Assembly (NCBI GenBank): GCA_005862285.1 | Contig: SZXW01000010.1 | Location: 806,001-870,000, forward strand | Length of the DNA: 64,000 nt | From: Chlorobium sp. | Lineage (GTDB): Bacteria; Bacteroidota; Chlorobiia; Chlorobiales; Chlorobiaceae | Reading direction: 5' to 3' | Shown here: positions 1-8,471 of the stretch, piece by piece | How the letters are laid out: every line of letters starts with the position of its first letter | How positions within the stretch are numbered: position 1 is the first letter of the stretch | Notes under the pieces: generated by a model | What the model was told of the DNA's origin: nothing | The model's database searches: none | The model's input: the letters and a program-made list of their open reading frames with translations, nothing else | Translations under genes and position numbers: made by a program

Positions 1-1
1 A

Positions 2-163
2 CCAAACAATTCAGAAGAGTTGAGAAAAGCAATGGAAAAACTAATCAAAAACAGAGCACTTATTGCAATCATGAGTGAGCGGGCCTCTGAAGGTGTTGTT
101 ACTATGGAAGAGCATGCTCAGAAGTTGATTAATCTATACCGGCAGTGTCTGGAACAATCTTGA
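2..163 (+). CDS. C-terminal end of a protein cut by the window edge, probably a glycosyltransferase
   Basis: Only the last 53 codons are present, ending in TGA at 161-163. The visible tail is helical and charged and ends in LYRQCLEQS. A terminal helix of this kind, with a conserved Tyr, is common at the end of GT4 glycosyltransferases (compare the YVDFYLANL end of the next gene). The frame overlaps the GTG start of the next gene by 19 bases, so the two are translationally close and the polysaccharide operon began upstream of this window. No catalytic motif is visible, so the family call is inferred from position and tail character. Confidence 0.5.
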   Translation, partial: PNNSEELRKAMEKLIKNRALIAIMSERASEGVVTMEEHAQKLINLYRQCLEQS

Positions 164-1254
164 TTGATGCCAACAGCATGGTCATGCGTTCAGGTATGAC
201 TCACCTGCCAGGTATAGGCCGAACAACCATGCACCTTGTTGAAGCTTTTCAAAATCTCGATGATCTGCCGATTGACATCATACTTTTCACAAACACCATC
301 AGAGGAAAGTTCTCTTTATCCAACCCATTATTCAAGCGGATAAATATACCGGTACGAACAGAAAAAATTAAAAAACTTCCTTTATTCGATTTCATCATAC
401 CCCATAAGCTTCTGCATATACCTCATAACTACGCAGAAGTTAGCGATCCGGAAAAAACTGTGGTTACTATACATGATGCCATGTTTTTCAGTTATCCCGA
501 AGAATTCCTTGGTCATGAGTATGCAAGAGAACACTATCCTGCATTGGCTAAATCAGCTAAAGCGATCATTACTTGTTCAAATAGCTCAAAAGAGGATATC
601 GTTACCTATATAGGAATTCCACAGGAGAAAGTAACTGTTGCGTATTGGGGTATAAACAGAGATGTTTTTTATCCGGTTGATAAAATAGAAGCATTTGTTA
701 CACTCGAAAGCAAAGGTCTGGTAAAAAGACAATACTTCATTTTTGTATCATGCGATATCGGACGGAAGAATACTGTTTCTGTTATGCATGCTTACCGTAA
801 AGCTTTGAAGGCCAATATAAATCATGACCTTATTCTTGTATGGGGAAATCCTCCTCAAGAATACTTGAAAGAATTTTTTTCAGAGATAAATTCAGGACGA
901 ATAAAAATTTTGCCCCATGTTGACGATACACAATTACGTTTGCTGTATGCCGCTGCAACATTGACATGGTTTCCATCGAAATATGAAGGGTTCGGACTTC
1001 CGGTTCTTGAATCGATGGCGTGCGGTACACCGGTTGTAACCTGCAGTAACAGTTCCCTGAAAGAGGTTGGCGGCGATGCGGCCCTTTATGTCGAGCCTGA
1101 TGATATCGACGTCATGACGGACATCATGATTTCATTCGATAAGGGCTGGAATTCCTATGACGATCTTGTAGAGAGTTCACTCAAGCACGCGGGTACATTT
1201 ACATGGGAAAAAACCGCAAAAAAATATGTTGATTTCTACCTGGCAAATTTGTGA
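145..1254 (+). CDS. GT4 family glycosyltransferase
   Basis: A 369-residue GT-B fold glycosyltransferase, the usual size for GT4 enzymes that move a sugar from an activated nucleotide donor to a growing surface glycan in the cytoplasm. The C-terminal domain carries the donor-site pattern PSKYEGFGLPVLESMACG (about residues 275-293), containing the EX7E motif, followed by the usual V-V-T-x-x-x-S-S-L-x-E-V-G-G region. The N-terminal half has a HDAMFF segment typical of the acceptor domain. The start used is GTG at 145, which overlaps the upstream gene; TTG at 160 or ATG at 178 are alternatives. The next gene follows after three bases. The sugar and linkage cannot be told from sequence. Confidence 0.88.
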   Translation: MSGTILIDANSMVMRSGMTHLPGIGRTTMHLVEAFQNLDDLPIDIILFTNTIRGKFSLSNPLFKRINIPVRTEKIKKLPLFDFIIPHKLLHIPHNYAEVSDPEKTVVTIHDAMFFSYPEEFLGHEYAREHYPALAKSAKAIITCSNSSKEDIVTYIGIPQEKVTVAYWGINRDVFYPVDKIEAFVTLESKGLVKRQYFIFVSCDIGRKNTVSVMHAYRKALKANINHDLILVWGNPPQEYLKEFFSEINSGRIKILPHVDDTQLRLLYAAATLTWFPSKYEGFGLPVLESMACGTPVVTCSNSSLKEVGGDAALYVEPDDIDVMTDIMISFDKGWNSYDDLVESSLKHAGTFTWEKTAKKYVDFYLANL

Positions 1255-1257
1255 TAG

Positions 1258-2031
1258 GTGTTGAAACACTCCCTCAAACATCTCTTTGTGCTCTTCAGAC
1301 AGCAACTGCTCAAATTCAGGTTGTTATTTGTTTCAACAATTGATTTCAATAATCATTCAACCATTCTGATTATTGCGCCTCATCCAGACGACGAGATATT
1401 TGGATGTGGTGGATTTCTTCCAGAATATCTATCAAGAGGTGGCGTGGCTTATGTAGTATATCTAACAGATGGGGAAAATAGTTTGTCTGATTTACAACCA
1501 GTAGTGGTGGGACGGGAGCGAATAAAGATCAATGAGCGAGTTCTTGATATGTTGGATATAAGGAATGATCGCAGGTATTATTTAAATCTTGCTGATGGAA
1601 AGTTGCCGCGCAAAGGAGAAAATGGTTTTATTGAAGTTGTAGATAGCCTGAAAAGGCTGCTTAAGGATATCAAGCCTGATGCTGTTTTCGTGACAGACAA
1701 AAATGAGACATGGCCTTTCGATCATGTTGCAGCGTTCGAAATGGCAGACGAGGCGATAAAAGACTCTGATATAGGGACCAGCCTTTATAGTTACTGGGTA
1801 TGGGTCTGGTACTCAATGCCAATAAAAAAATTCAGAGGGATCGATTGGCGCCATACTTACAGGATTCCAATTCATGCTGGAATTCAGAAAAAAAAGGAAT
1901 TTATTAATGCATATCTGCAACCTCTTGCGCCTGACGGGAGGCCATGGTGTGGTGTTTTGCCTGATGCACTGCTTAAGGCATTCGATTACCCTTATGAAAT
2001 TGTAACAAAAATAACGGCAGGTCGTGATTGA
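1258..2031 (+). CDS. PIG-L family (LmbE-like) N-deacetylase
   Basis: A 257-residue member of the PIG-L/LmbE zinc deacetylase family, which removes N-acetyl groups from GlcNAc-type sugars or related small glycosides. The diagnostic APHPDDEIFGCGG motif near residues 40-52 supplies the His-Asp-Asp metal and catalytic residues, and a second His motif (FDHVAAFE) lies near residue 158. The start is GTG at 1258, three bases after the previous stop. A short basic N-terminus of about 35 residues precedes the core. Being inside a glycosyltransferase operon suggests it edits an amino sugar of the repeat unit or of a lipid-linked intermediate. The substrate is inferred only. Confidence 0.85.
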   Translation: MLKHSLKHLFVLFRQQLLKFRLLFVSTIDFNNHSTILIIAPHPDDEIFGCGGFLPEYLSRGGVAYVVYLTDGENSLSDLQPVVVGRERIKINERVLDMLDIRNDRRYYLNLADGKLPRKGENGFIEVVDSLKRLLKDIKPDAVFVTDKNETWPFDHVAAFEMADEAIKDSDIGTSLYSYWVWVWYSMPIKKFRGIDWRHTYRIPIHAGIQKKKEFINAYLQPLAPDGRPWCGVLPDALLKAFDYPYEIVTKITAGRD

Positions 2032-3114
2032 GTGGATACTTGTAATATGAATCTGAACTGGAAGCTTACAATTTACCGCACATGGGATGAAGTTGATGAT
2101 CCTGCATTTCTTGATCAATGGCAGGATTGGATGGATCGGTCACCGGATGCACATGTATTTTTTCATCCATCACTTGTTAAGGCATGGACCGATACTTACC
2201 GCAAGCTCAGAAATATTACCCCACTTTATTGTGTTGCTGAAGCTGACGGAGTTATTGTATTTTTGCCCCTTGTATTTTGGAAAAGAAACTGGAAAAACGC
2301 ATTCGTTAGAATGCTTGTACCAGCAGGATATTCAGATTATGATTATCACGATCCGATTGTAACAACATCAGTATCAAATGAATTTATGGACTCTTTTTGG
2401 TTGATGCTTGAAAAACAACTATTCGAAAAAAATAAAAAGAAATACGACCGCATTCAAATTATTGGTACAAATAGTTATAAATGTAACTTAGGTAAATGGA
2501 AAAAAAGTGAAGAAAAGTGTTTTTATAACGTATTAGATAAATATTTATCATTTGATAATTATTTATCTGATATCTCAAAGAATTTACGTCAGGATATAAG
2601 CAGGTGTAAAAGAAGAATGTCTGAAAAAGGGGTGATACAGTACAAGATACATAATAATAGTTCAATTAATAAAGCATTACTTGAACTTGATGAAATGCTT
2701 GAAGTACACAGTAATCGATGGCCGTTATCCTATAAAGCACCTGGTTTTTATCAAACATTAATAAAAAATGCGATACCATTAAATATTGTTCATTTTTCTG
2801 TCTTAGTACTAAACGATAAAAATATAAGTTGGCAAATAAGTTTTATTTATAAAGAGAAATATTATAGTTATATGCCGGCATACCTTAAGGAATTTGCAGA
2901 ATATTCTCCAAGTAAAGTTCTTATGGCATTTAACTATCAATATTCCTATAATAATGGAATAAAAATATTAGATCATTTAAGAGGAGAGCACAAATATAAG
3001 AAAGAATGGAATACGGAATCATATGATTTGTATTCATATCTGCAAGATTCAAAAAAATTGATGAGTCGTATAAGATTGAATTTATTTGATTATCTGAGAA
3101 AACAGAAATCATGA
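2032..3114 (+). CDS. Acetyltransf_6 (CelD/BcsL/FemAB-like GNAT) protein
   Basis: A 360-residue protein with the layout of the Acetyltransf_6 branch of the GNAT superfamily, found in many exopolysaccharide loci. An N-terminal FFHPSLVKAWTDTY segment is followed by a central LRQDISRCKRR stretch and a C-terminal SPSKVLMAFNYQYSYNNG..DHLRGEHKYKKEW block; the last is the conserved acyl-CoA-binding end of this family. It probably adds an acyl or aminoacyl group to a sugar of the glycan. Start is GTG at 2032, with ATG at 2047 as an alternative. The last four bases overlap the next gene (ATGA). From about 2400 onward the DNA is distinctly AT-rich compared with the neighbours, hinting at a different origin for this part of the locus. 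Confidence 0.75.
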   Translation: MDTCNMNLNWKLTIYRTWDEVDDPAFLDQWQDWMDRSPDAHVFFHPSLVKAWTDTYRKLRNITPLYCVAEADGVIVFLPLVFWKRNWKNAFVRMLVPAGYSDYDYHDPIVTTSVSNEFMDSFWLMLEKQLFEKNKKKYDRIQIIGTNSYKCNLGKWKKSEEKCFYNVLDKYLSFDNYLSDISKNLRQDISRCKRRMSEKGVIQYKIHNNSSINKALLELDEMLEVHSNRWPLSYKAPGFYQTLIKNAIPLNIVHFSVLVLNDKNISWQISFIYKEKYYSYMPAYLKEFAEYSPSKVLMAFNYQYSYNNGIKILDHLRGEHKYKKEWNTESYDLYSYLQDSKKLMSRIRLNLFDYLRKQKS

Positions 3115-4250
3115 AGGTGATTGTCGGAATTCCTTGCTTAAAGCGAGGTGGTACAGAAATACAGACTTTGTATCTTGTTCAGGCCTTAATTTTAGCAGGT
3201 TATACTGTTCAGGTTCTCTGTTATTTTGAATACGAAGATGAAGTCACGTCAGAATATGAACAAGCGGGTTGTATTGTTCAGTTGCTTCACTATTCACGTT
3301 CTATGCCGAAGCTTTTATTTATCCATATACTTGCCAAAATTATTCAGAAAGCAAGTCCGGATGTAGTTCATATTCAATATATGGCTCCAGGCGCCTTGCC
3401 TATATTTGCGGCAAAGTTTGCCGGAGTTAAAAAGGTTTTAGCTACGGTGCATCAGCCCTTTACTGCATCTCACGGACTGCCGGCAAAATTTATGCTGAGG
3501 GCCGCTTCGGTTCTCTGTACTCATTTTATTGCAGTCTCTCCATCAGCTGAACGCTCATGGTTCGGCTCATCTTATATGTACGATGAGCGTGAAAGTGACA
3601 TTCCGCCAAGGCATTTTACTCTGTATAATGCAGTAGATGCAGGCAGGATCGTATCATTGCAATCCACTTCCGAAGCTGAAAGCATAAAGAAAAAATACCG
3701 GGATGGCGCTTCGTTTGTTTTTGGTTACATCGGGCGTTTACGTCATGAAAAAGGTGTGGATGTGCTCTGCGAGGCATTCGGACGAATTGATCAGTATTTT
3801 ACTGAGATAAAATTGTTGATCGTGGGAGATGGCCCGGACAGGGGAGTGCTCGAAGAGCGCTTCACTTCGAATCCATGGTGGAAAAATGTTTACTTTGCAG
3901 GTATGAAATCTTGGGAAGAATCAATGATGCACCTTGCCGCAATGGATGCTGTTATTATACCCTCCCGTTTCGAGGGTTTCGGACTTGCTGCCGTTGAAGC
4001 TATGGCGGCTTCCAAGCCGTTGATCGCCAGTCTTACAGGCGGTCTGTCAGATATTATTGAACATGACAAATCGGGTTTATTGTTTGAAAGTGAAAATGTC
4101 AATGTGCTTGCCGATATGATGTGTCTGATTATACAGGATGAACATAAACGGCAAAGTCTCCAGAAGGGAGCTTTCGAACGTTCAAAATGCTTCGACATAA
4201 ACGTTTTCAATAAGTTTATTAAAGATTTATACAGACAGGTTTTATTATGA
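3111..4250 (+). CDS. GT4 family glycosyltransferase
   Basis: A 379-residue GT4 glycosyltransferase. The N-terminus has the family's glycine-rich donor entry (PCLKRGGTEIQTLYL, residues 8-22). The C-terminal half shows GYIGRLRHEKGVDVLCEAF, the IVGDGP turn, and PSRFEGFGLAAVEAMAASKP with the EX7E pair, then GGLSDIIEHDKSGLLF. The ATG sits inside the previous gene's stop codon region (4-base overlap) and its own end overlaps the next gene by 4 bases, so it is translationally coupled on both sides. It likely adds one sugar of the surface glycan repeat. The specific sugar is unknown. Confidence 0.9.
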   Translation: MKVIVGIPCLKRGGTEIQTLYLVQALILAGYTVQVLCYFEYEDEVTSEYEQAGCIVQLLHYSRSMPKLLFIHILAKIIQKASPDVVHIQYMAPGALPIFAAKFAGVKKVLATVHQPFTASHGLPAKFMLRAASVLCTHFIAVSPSAERSWFGSSYMYDERESDIPPRHFTLYNAVDAGRIVSLQSTSEAESIKKKYRDGASFVFGYIGRLRHEKGVDVLCEAFGRIDQYFTEIKLLIVGDGPDRGVLEERFTSNPWWKNVYFAGMKSWEESMMHLAAMDAVIIPSRFEGFGLAAVEAMAASKPLIASLTGGLSDIIEHDKSGLLFESENVNVLADMMCLIIQDEHKRQSLQKGAFERSKCFDINVFNKFIKDLYRQVLL

Positions 4251-5434
4251 ACGACAGGCATTTTTATACCTTTTACCAGTGGTTATTTTTTACCACCGCA
4301 GTTCCGTTTCTCGGTTATGCCTTATCGTTTATTCCTCCTTCGATTTTCGGTTTCAATTTAACCGGCTGGGCATGGATAACCATGCTTCTCGTGGGATTGT
4401 ATTATGCTGTTCATCAAAGAAATATCCGATTCCCTGTCATATTCTGGCTTCCATGGGCGATTTACCTGCTTGGATATATTACTGTTCAATATTCTTTTTT
4501 TGGCATGCAATTGACATTGCAGTACCTTCTGCCGATTCTCATTGGTGTTGTTGTTTCAGGATTCACCTATGACAAGGAAAAATATCTATGGCTGTTCAAG
4601 ATGCTGGCAAAACTCAGCTTGTTTGTTGTTGTCCTTTTTGCTATCGGATATTTATTCAGGGGTGGCTATACGCCTGAAGCCGCCGCAACTCCGATGCTGC
4701 TCTGCATTATGGCAGCATTGTGCCTCGGCATTTTTTTTATTTCAGGACAATTACCGTTCCTTTTGCTATTCGGTGCTTTATTTCTTGTACCGGTTATTGA
4801 TATGACCCGAATGGGAATCGCAGTGTTTATCATGGTCCTCGTGATGCATTTTGCAAACAAACATATTGTTTCGAAAGTAATTATCGGGGTTATAGGTTTT
4901 GTGCTTCTAACCGGTGTTGTGAATTCGGAGCGCTTCCGGGAGAAAACTTTACATACGAAAAATGAAACTCTCGAGTTAAATGATCTGGTGAAAAATCCGA
5001 ACTATTATCAGAATAAAAAAATACGAACCTCCGGAAGAATTGTCTGGTATGAATTATTGAAGCCTGGCCTTGCCGAAAAACCTGTTTTCGGAAATGGTCC
5101 ACGTGCCGACGGGATTGTTCTTTCTCGTTTTTTTCAAGGAGAAAGGCTGGGCGAAGCTCACAACGATTATCTTTCTGTCCTTTACAATTATGGATATATC
5201 GGACTTGCTTTACTGCTTTTTGGGTTCGGGGCGACTTTTCTTTCGATGTTCAGGGCTTTTCAGCAAACTAACAACAGTTACCGCTTTCTTCTCATTTCCT
5301 CGACGATGACGCTTATGATCGGATTTCTCATGTTTATGTACAGCGATAATATTCTCAAGTACACTGTTTTATTTCCCAATATTTTCTTTGCTATGACTGG
5401 TATGGTATTTGCTAAATATGAAAGCGAATCATGA
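4247..5434 (+). CDS. O-antigen ligase/polymerase-like membrane protein (Wzy_C family)
   Basis: A 395-residue polytopic membrane protein with about ten hydrophobic segments. A large hydrophilic loop (about residues 225-305) contains a G-x-G-P-x-A-D patch and EAHNDYLSVLYNYG. The H-N-D-Y-L motif after the long periplasmic loop is characteristic of WaaL/Wzy_C proteins, which join undecaprenyl-linked glycans to lipid A core or polymerise repeat units at the periplasmic face of the inner membrane. Four-base overlaps with both neighbours place it in the same translation unit as the glycosyltransferases. Ligase and polymerase cannot be told apart from sequence alone. Confidence 0.82.
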   Translation: MNDRHFYTFYQWLFFTTAVPFLGYALSFIPPSIFGFNLTGWAWITMLLVGLYYAVHQRNIRFPVIFWLPWAIYLLGYITVQYSFFGMQLTLQYLLPILIGVVVSGFTYDKEKYLWLFKMLAKLSLFVVVLFAIGYLFRGGYTPEAAATPMLLCIMAALCLGIFFISGQLPFLLLFGALFLVPVIDMTRMGIAVFIMVLVMHFANKHIVSKVIIGVIGFVLLTGVVNSERFREKTLHTKNETLELNDLVKNPNYYQNKKIRTSGRIVWYELLKPGLAEKPVFGNGPRADGIVLSRFFQGERLGEAHNDYLSVLYNYGYIGLALLLFGFGATFLSMFRAFQQTNNSYRFLLISSTMTLMIGFLMFMYSDNILKYTVLFPNIFFAMTGMVFAKYESES

Positions 5435-5443
5435 TTGCTTGAG

Positions 5444-6385
5444 ATGGATATTTCAGTCGTCATACCTCTTTATAACAAAAAAGATACAATAGAAAGAGCA
5501 CTTGAATCGGTTCGGCATCAGAGCCTGCAGCCGAAAGAAATCATTGTCGTGAACGATGGATCAACTGACGGTTCGGAAAAGATTGCGGAAGCTATGAATG
5601 TTCCTGATTTACGGATAATACATCAGCAGAATGCCGGTGTATCTGCTGCACGAAACAGGGGAATATATGAGGCTGAATCAGAATGGATCGCTTTTCTCGA
5701 TGCAGATGATGAATGGATGTCTGATTTTCTTGAAACTATTCGCTCTCTTCAAGGTAGATTTTCTGAATGTACGGTTTGTGCTACTGCATATCGGCTTGGT
5801 GATCAAAAAGGGAATACCAGACCAATAGTCCTTAAAAGACTTCCTTTTATTCAGGACGGTGTACTTTCCAATTATTTCGAGGTTGCTTCCTGCTCATCTC
5901 CGCCAATATGTTCTTCCGCTGTTTGTGTGAAAAAAACTTCTTTTGATGCTGTCGGTGGTTTTCCGGAAGGCATTCGTTCAGGTGAAGATCTCTTGACCTG
6001 GGCAAGGCTTGCAGCGAGTAACAACATTGCTTACACGATTCAACCTCATGCGATTTTCTGGCAGGATCCTGCCCATACCTATCAAAACAAACCAAGCCGT
6101 ACGCCACAAAAAAACGATCTGGTAGGAAGAGAGCTGCAATCGATTAAAATGAGTTCTTTGAAAAATATTGATGGCATCGATCACTATATCGCACAATGGC
6201 ATAAAATGCGTGCATCCATCTATCTTCGGCTCAATATAAGATGGTATACAATCGAGGAATGCCTTAAAAGCCTGAGACATCGACTGCTTAATCCGCCGGT
6301 GTATGCTTACCTGGCTTTATGTGTGCTACCCGACAGCATCGTTCAGACGATTTTTAAACATGCCGGTAAAAATTGTCCTTCGTGA
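5444..6385 (+). CDS. GT2 family glycosyltransferase
   Basis: A GT-A fold glycosyltransferase of about 313 residues. The N-terminus MDISVVIPLYNKK is the standard GT2 opening, followed by NDGSTDGSEKIAE (nucleotide-binding Asp), NAGVSAARNRGI, and FLDADDEW, the D-x-D metal/donor motif. A later SGEDLLTWARLA segment matches the acceptor-side ED motif. ATG at 5444 is preferred over an upstream TTG at 5435 because it begins right at the conserved first strand. The stop codon shares a base with the start of the next gene (TGATG). It acts in the cytoplasm on the same glycan as its neighbours. Confidence 0.9.
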   Translation: MDISVVIPLYNKKDTIERALESVRHQSLQPKEIIVVNDGSTDGSEKIAEAMNVPDLRIIHQQNAGVSAARNRGIYEAESEWIAFLDADDEWMSDFLETIRSLQGRFSECTVCATAYRLGDQKGNTRPIVLKRLPFIQDGVLSNYFEVASCSSPPICSSAVCVKKTSFDAVGGFPEGIRSGEDLLTWARLAASNNIAYTIQPHAIFWQDPAHTYQNKPSRTPQKNDLVGRELQSIKMSSLKNIDGIDHYIAQWHKMRASIYLRLNIRWYTIEECLKSLRHRLLNPPVYAYLALCVLPDSIVQTIFKHAGKNCPS

Positions 6386-7590
6386 TGAGGGTTGCATTTG
6401 TCCATACTGATTTTCGATTGTATTGGCCTGCACGCGTGAAAGCACTCGATGAGTTTCTGAAAGAGAAAGGAGTTACGCTTTCTGTTGTTGAAATTGCCGG
6501 AAAAGGATCTCCCTATAGCTTTGACAATGTTTCAAATAAACAACTATTTCTTGATTGGTGCATATTGTTTCCTGATGAGGCAATGGAGCAGATAAGTCCA
6601 GATAAAGCTGTCCGTGCGGTAATAGATAAATTGAATAAAATCAAGCCGGATGTTGTATTTGCAGGAGCGGTAGCTTTTCCTTCAGGAGCGGCAGCTATAA
6701 GATGGTGCTTATTAAATAGAAAGCCTGTGATTATTTTTGACAATGCCCGGCTTGAAGATGTGCCAAGGGCTTTTTATATCAATTGGGCGAAAAAGCAGCT
6801 CTATAGACTGGTTGATGCAATGCTTATCCCTGCTTCGTCTCATGTATCTACATTCCGATATTTCGGGTTAAAGACGGAACAACTGTTTTTCGGGATCAAC
6901 TGTGTAGACAATCAATTTTTTTCAGATCAGGCTAATATATTTTCATCTTTAACTGTTCCTCATAACCACCCATATCTGCTTGCTATAGGAAGGCAGGTTC
7001 GGAAAAAAAACTGGGCCAAACTAATCTCAGCATATATCGCTGTACGAAAAACAGATCCTCCAAATCCCTTTGACCTTCTGTTTATTGGCGATGGTCCGGA
7101 ACATGATGTATTGATGAATGCTTCAGGTGATGAGATCAACCGGTCAATTCATTTTTTGCCTTTCAAAAGCCAGCAGGAGTTATGTGTGTACTATAAGCAT
7201 GCCGAAGGGCTGGTACTGCCAAGTCTGTATGGTGAAACTTGGGGGCTTGTCGTTAACGAGGCAATGGCCTCCGGATTGCCAGTCCTTGTAAGCGGCAAAT
7301 GTGGATGTGCAGAAACACTGGTTAAGCATGAAAATAACGGTTTCGTATTCGAACCTGAAGATCAAACATTAATTGCCGATGTTCTTGAAAAGTTCATGTC
7401 GATGTCACACAAACAGCGAAAAGCGATGGGTGAAATATCAAAAAACATCATTGATGAATGGGGATTCGAGCGGTTTTGCAAGGGTGTATGGAAAGCAATT
7501 GAATTTGTTTGTTCTGAAAATAAACGGTCAGGTACTTTATCAGGTAAAATCATATCTAATTTTTGGAACGGTCGTTATAATCCAACATGA
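6385..7590 (+). CDS. GT4 family glycosyltransferase
   Basis: A GT-B glycosyltransferase of about 401 residues. It shows AIGRQVRKKNWAKLISAY for the donor-domain start, IGDGPEHDVL, and LPSLYGETWGLVVNEAMASG with the EX7E-type acidic residues, followed by CGCAETLVKHENNGFVF. The ATG at 6385 overlaps the preceding stop codon by one base and fits the first strand (MRVAFVHTDFR); an in-frame TTG lies 12 bases upstream. The pronounced W-A-K-L and C-G-C-A features differ from the other GT4 genes here, so it is not a recent duplicate of them. Donor and acceptor sugars are unknown. Confidence 0.88.
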   Translation: MRVAFVHTDFRLYWPARVKALDEFLKEKGVTLSVVEIAGKGSPYSFDNVSNKQLFLDWCILFPDEAMEQISPDKAVRAVIDKLNKIKPDVVFAGAVAFPSGAAAIRWCLLNRKPVIIFDNARLEDVPRAFYINWAKKQLYRLVDAMLIPASSHVSTFRYFGLKTEQLFFGINCVDNQFFSDQANIFSSLTVPHNHPYLLAIGRQVRKKNWAKLISAYIAVRKTDPPNPFDLLFIGDGPEHDVLMNASGDEINRSIHFLPFKSQQELCVYYKHAEGLVLPSLYGETWGLVVNEAMASGLPVLVSGKCGCAETLVKHENNGFVFEPEDQTLIADVLEKFMSMSHKQRKAMGEISKNIIDEWGFERFCKGVWKAIEFVCSENKRSGTLSGKIISNFWNGRYNPT

Positions 7591-7617
7591 ATAATTAATA
7601 AATCTAAAGCAATATTT

Positions 7618-8471
7618 ATGTTGTTTGCAAAAATATATATTTTCATATTATTTTTTTTACATAATTTACTTGGGATTAAGTTTTATGGTTTAGGAATAAT
7701 TCAGAATATAATAATTAGTGACTATGTTTTAAGTTTCAAAAATAAAAAAATTTTTTATAATCATAAAATTAAAGGTTCATATGATTTGTTGATAATTGGT
7801 AAATCTAATGAACCCGAAACGCATTTATTTATTAATTTTGTAATTCCGAAACTTAATAATTGTTCATTTGTTGATATTGGGGCTTCTGTTGGTGAAATGG
7901 TTATAGGTGTTTCAGTTTTCGATAATATTGAAAAGATTTATGCATTTGAGCTAAGAAGAGAATGCGCCGAAGTTATTATGAGATCATGTGAAATGAATCA
8001 AGAGAAAAGAGTAAAAGTTTATCAGAAAGCACTTGGGAATAAAAAAGGCACTATTGAATTTTGTGATGACAGGAGTGGATCTGGTAGTGGAGTTTATGAG
8101 AGAGATTTAGACTTGAATGTCAAAAAAAGTGAAGTAGACCCTATGTATCTACACTTGATGCGGAGATACAGGGATTAATAAAAAATCCAATAATTCTGGT
8201 TAATGTTGAAGGTTATGAACCATTTGTATTAGAAGGAGGAAAAGAATTTATTAAAAAAAATAAACCACTGATTATTTTCGAATATAATGATTTAAGTAAA
8301 AAGCATTTTCATATCAATGATATAAAAAAAATAATTGGTAACGAATATGATATTTATCGTATGCGCAGTGATGGCCATCTTGATTATGATTATATCCATA
8401 CCTGGAATTGTGTCGCATGTCCAAAAGAAACTGTTTGTGAAGAAATCTGTTCAAGCCTTATAATAGCTTGA
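7618..8471 (+). pseudogene. FkbM-type SAM methyltransferase interrupted by a frameshift
   Basis: The first frame (7618-8178) encodes FVDIGASVGEMVIG, the SAM-binding loop of FkbM methyltransferases, and then a run of out-of-frame residues to an early TGA. From about 8145 another frame continues smoothly with VSTLDAEIQGL, then ILVNVEGYEPFVLEGG, the family's second signature, and runs to TGA at 8469-8471. Joining the frames near 8137-8145 gives about 284 residues, the normal family length. Two extra bases (or one missing base) explain the break. The product would O-methylate a sugar hydroxyl. This may be a true pseudogene, a recent mutation or a base-calling error. The gene is very AT-rich, unlike most of the window. 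Confidence 0.8.
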
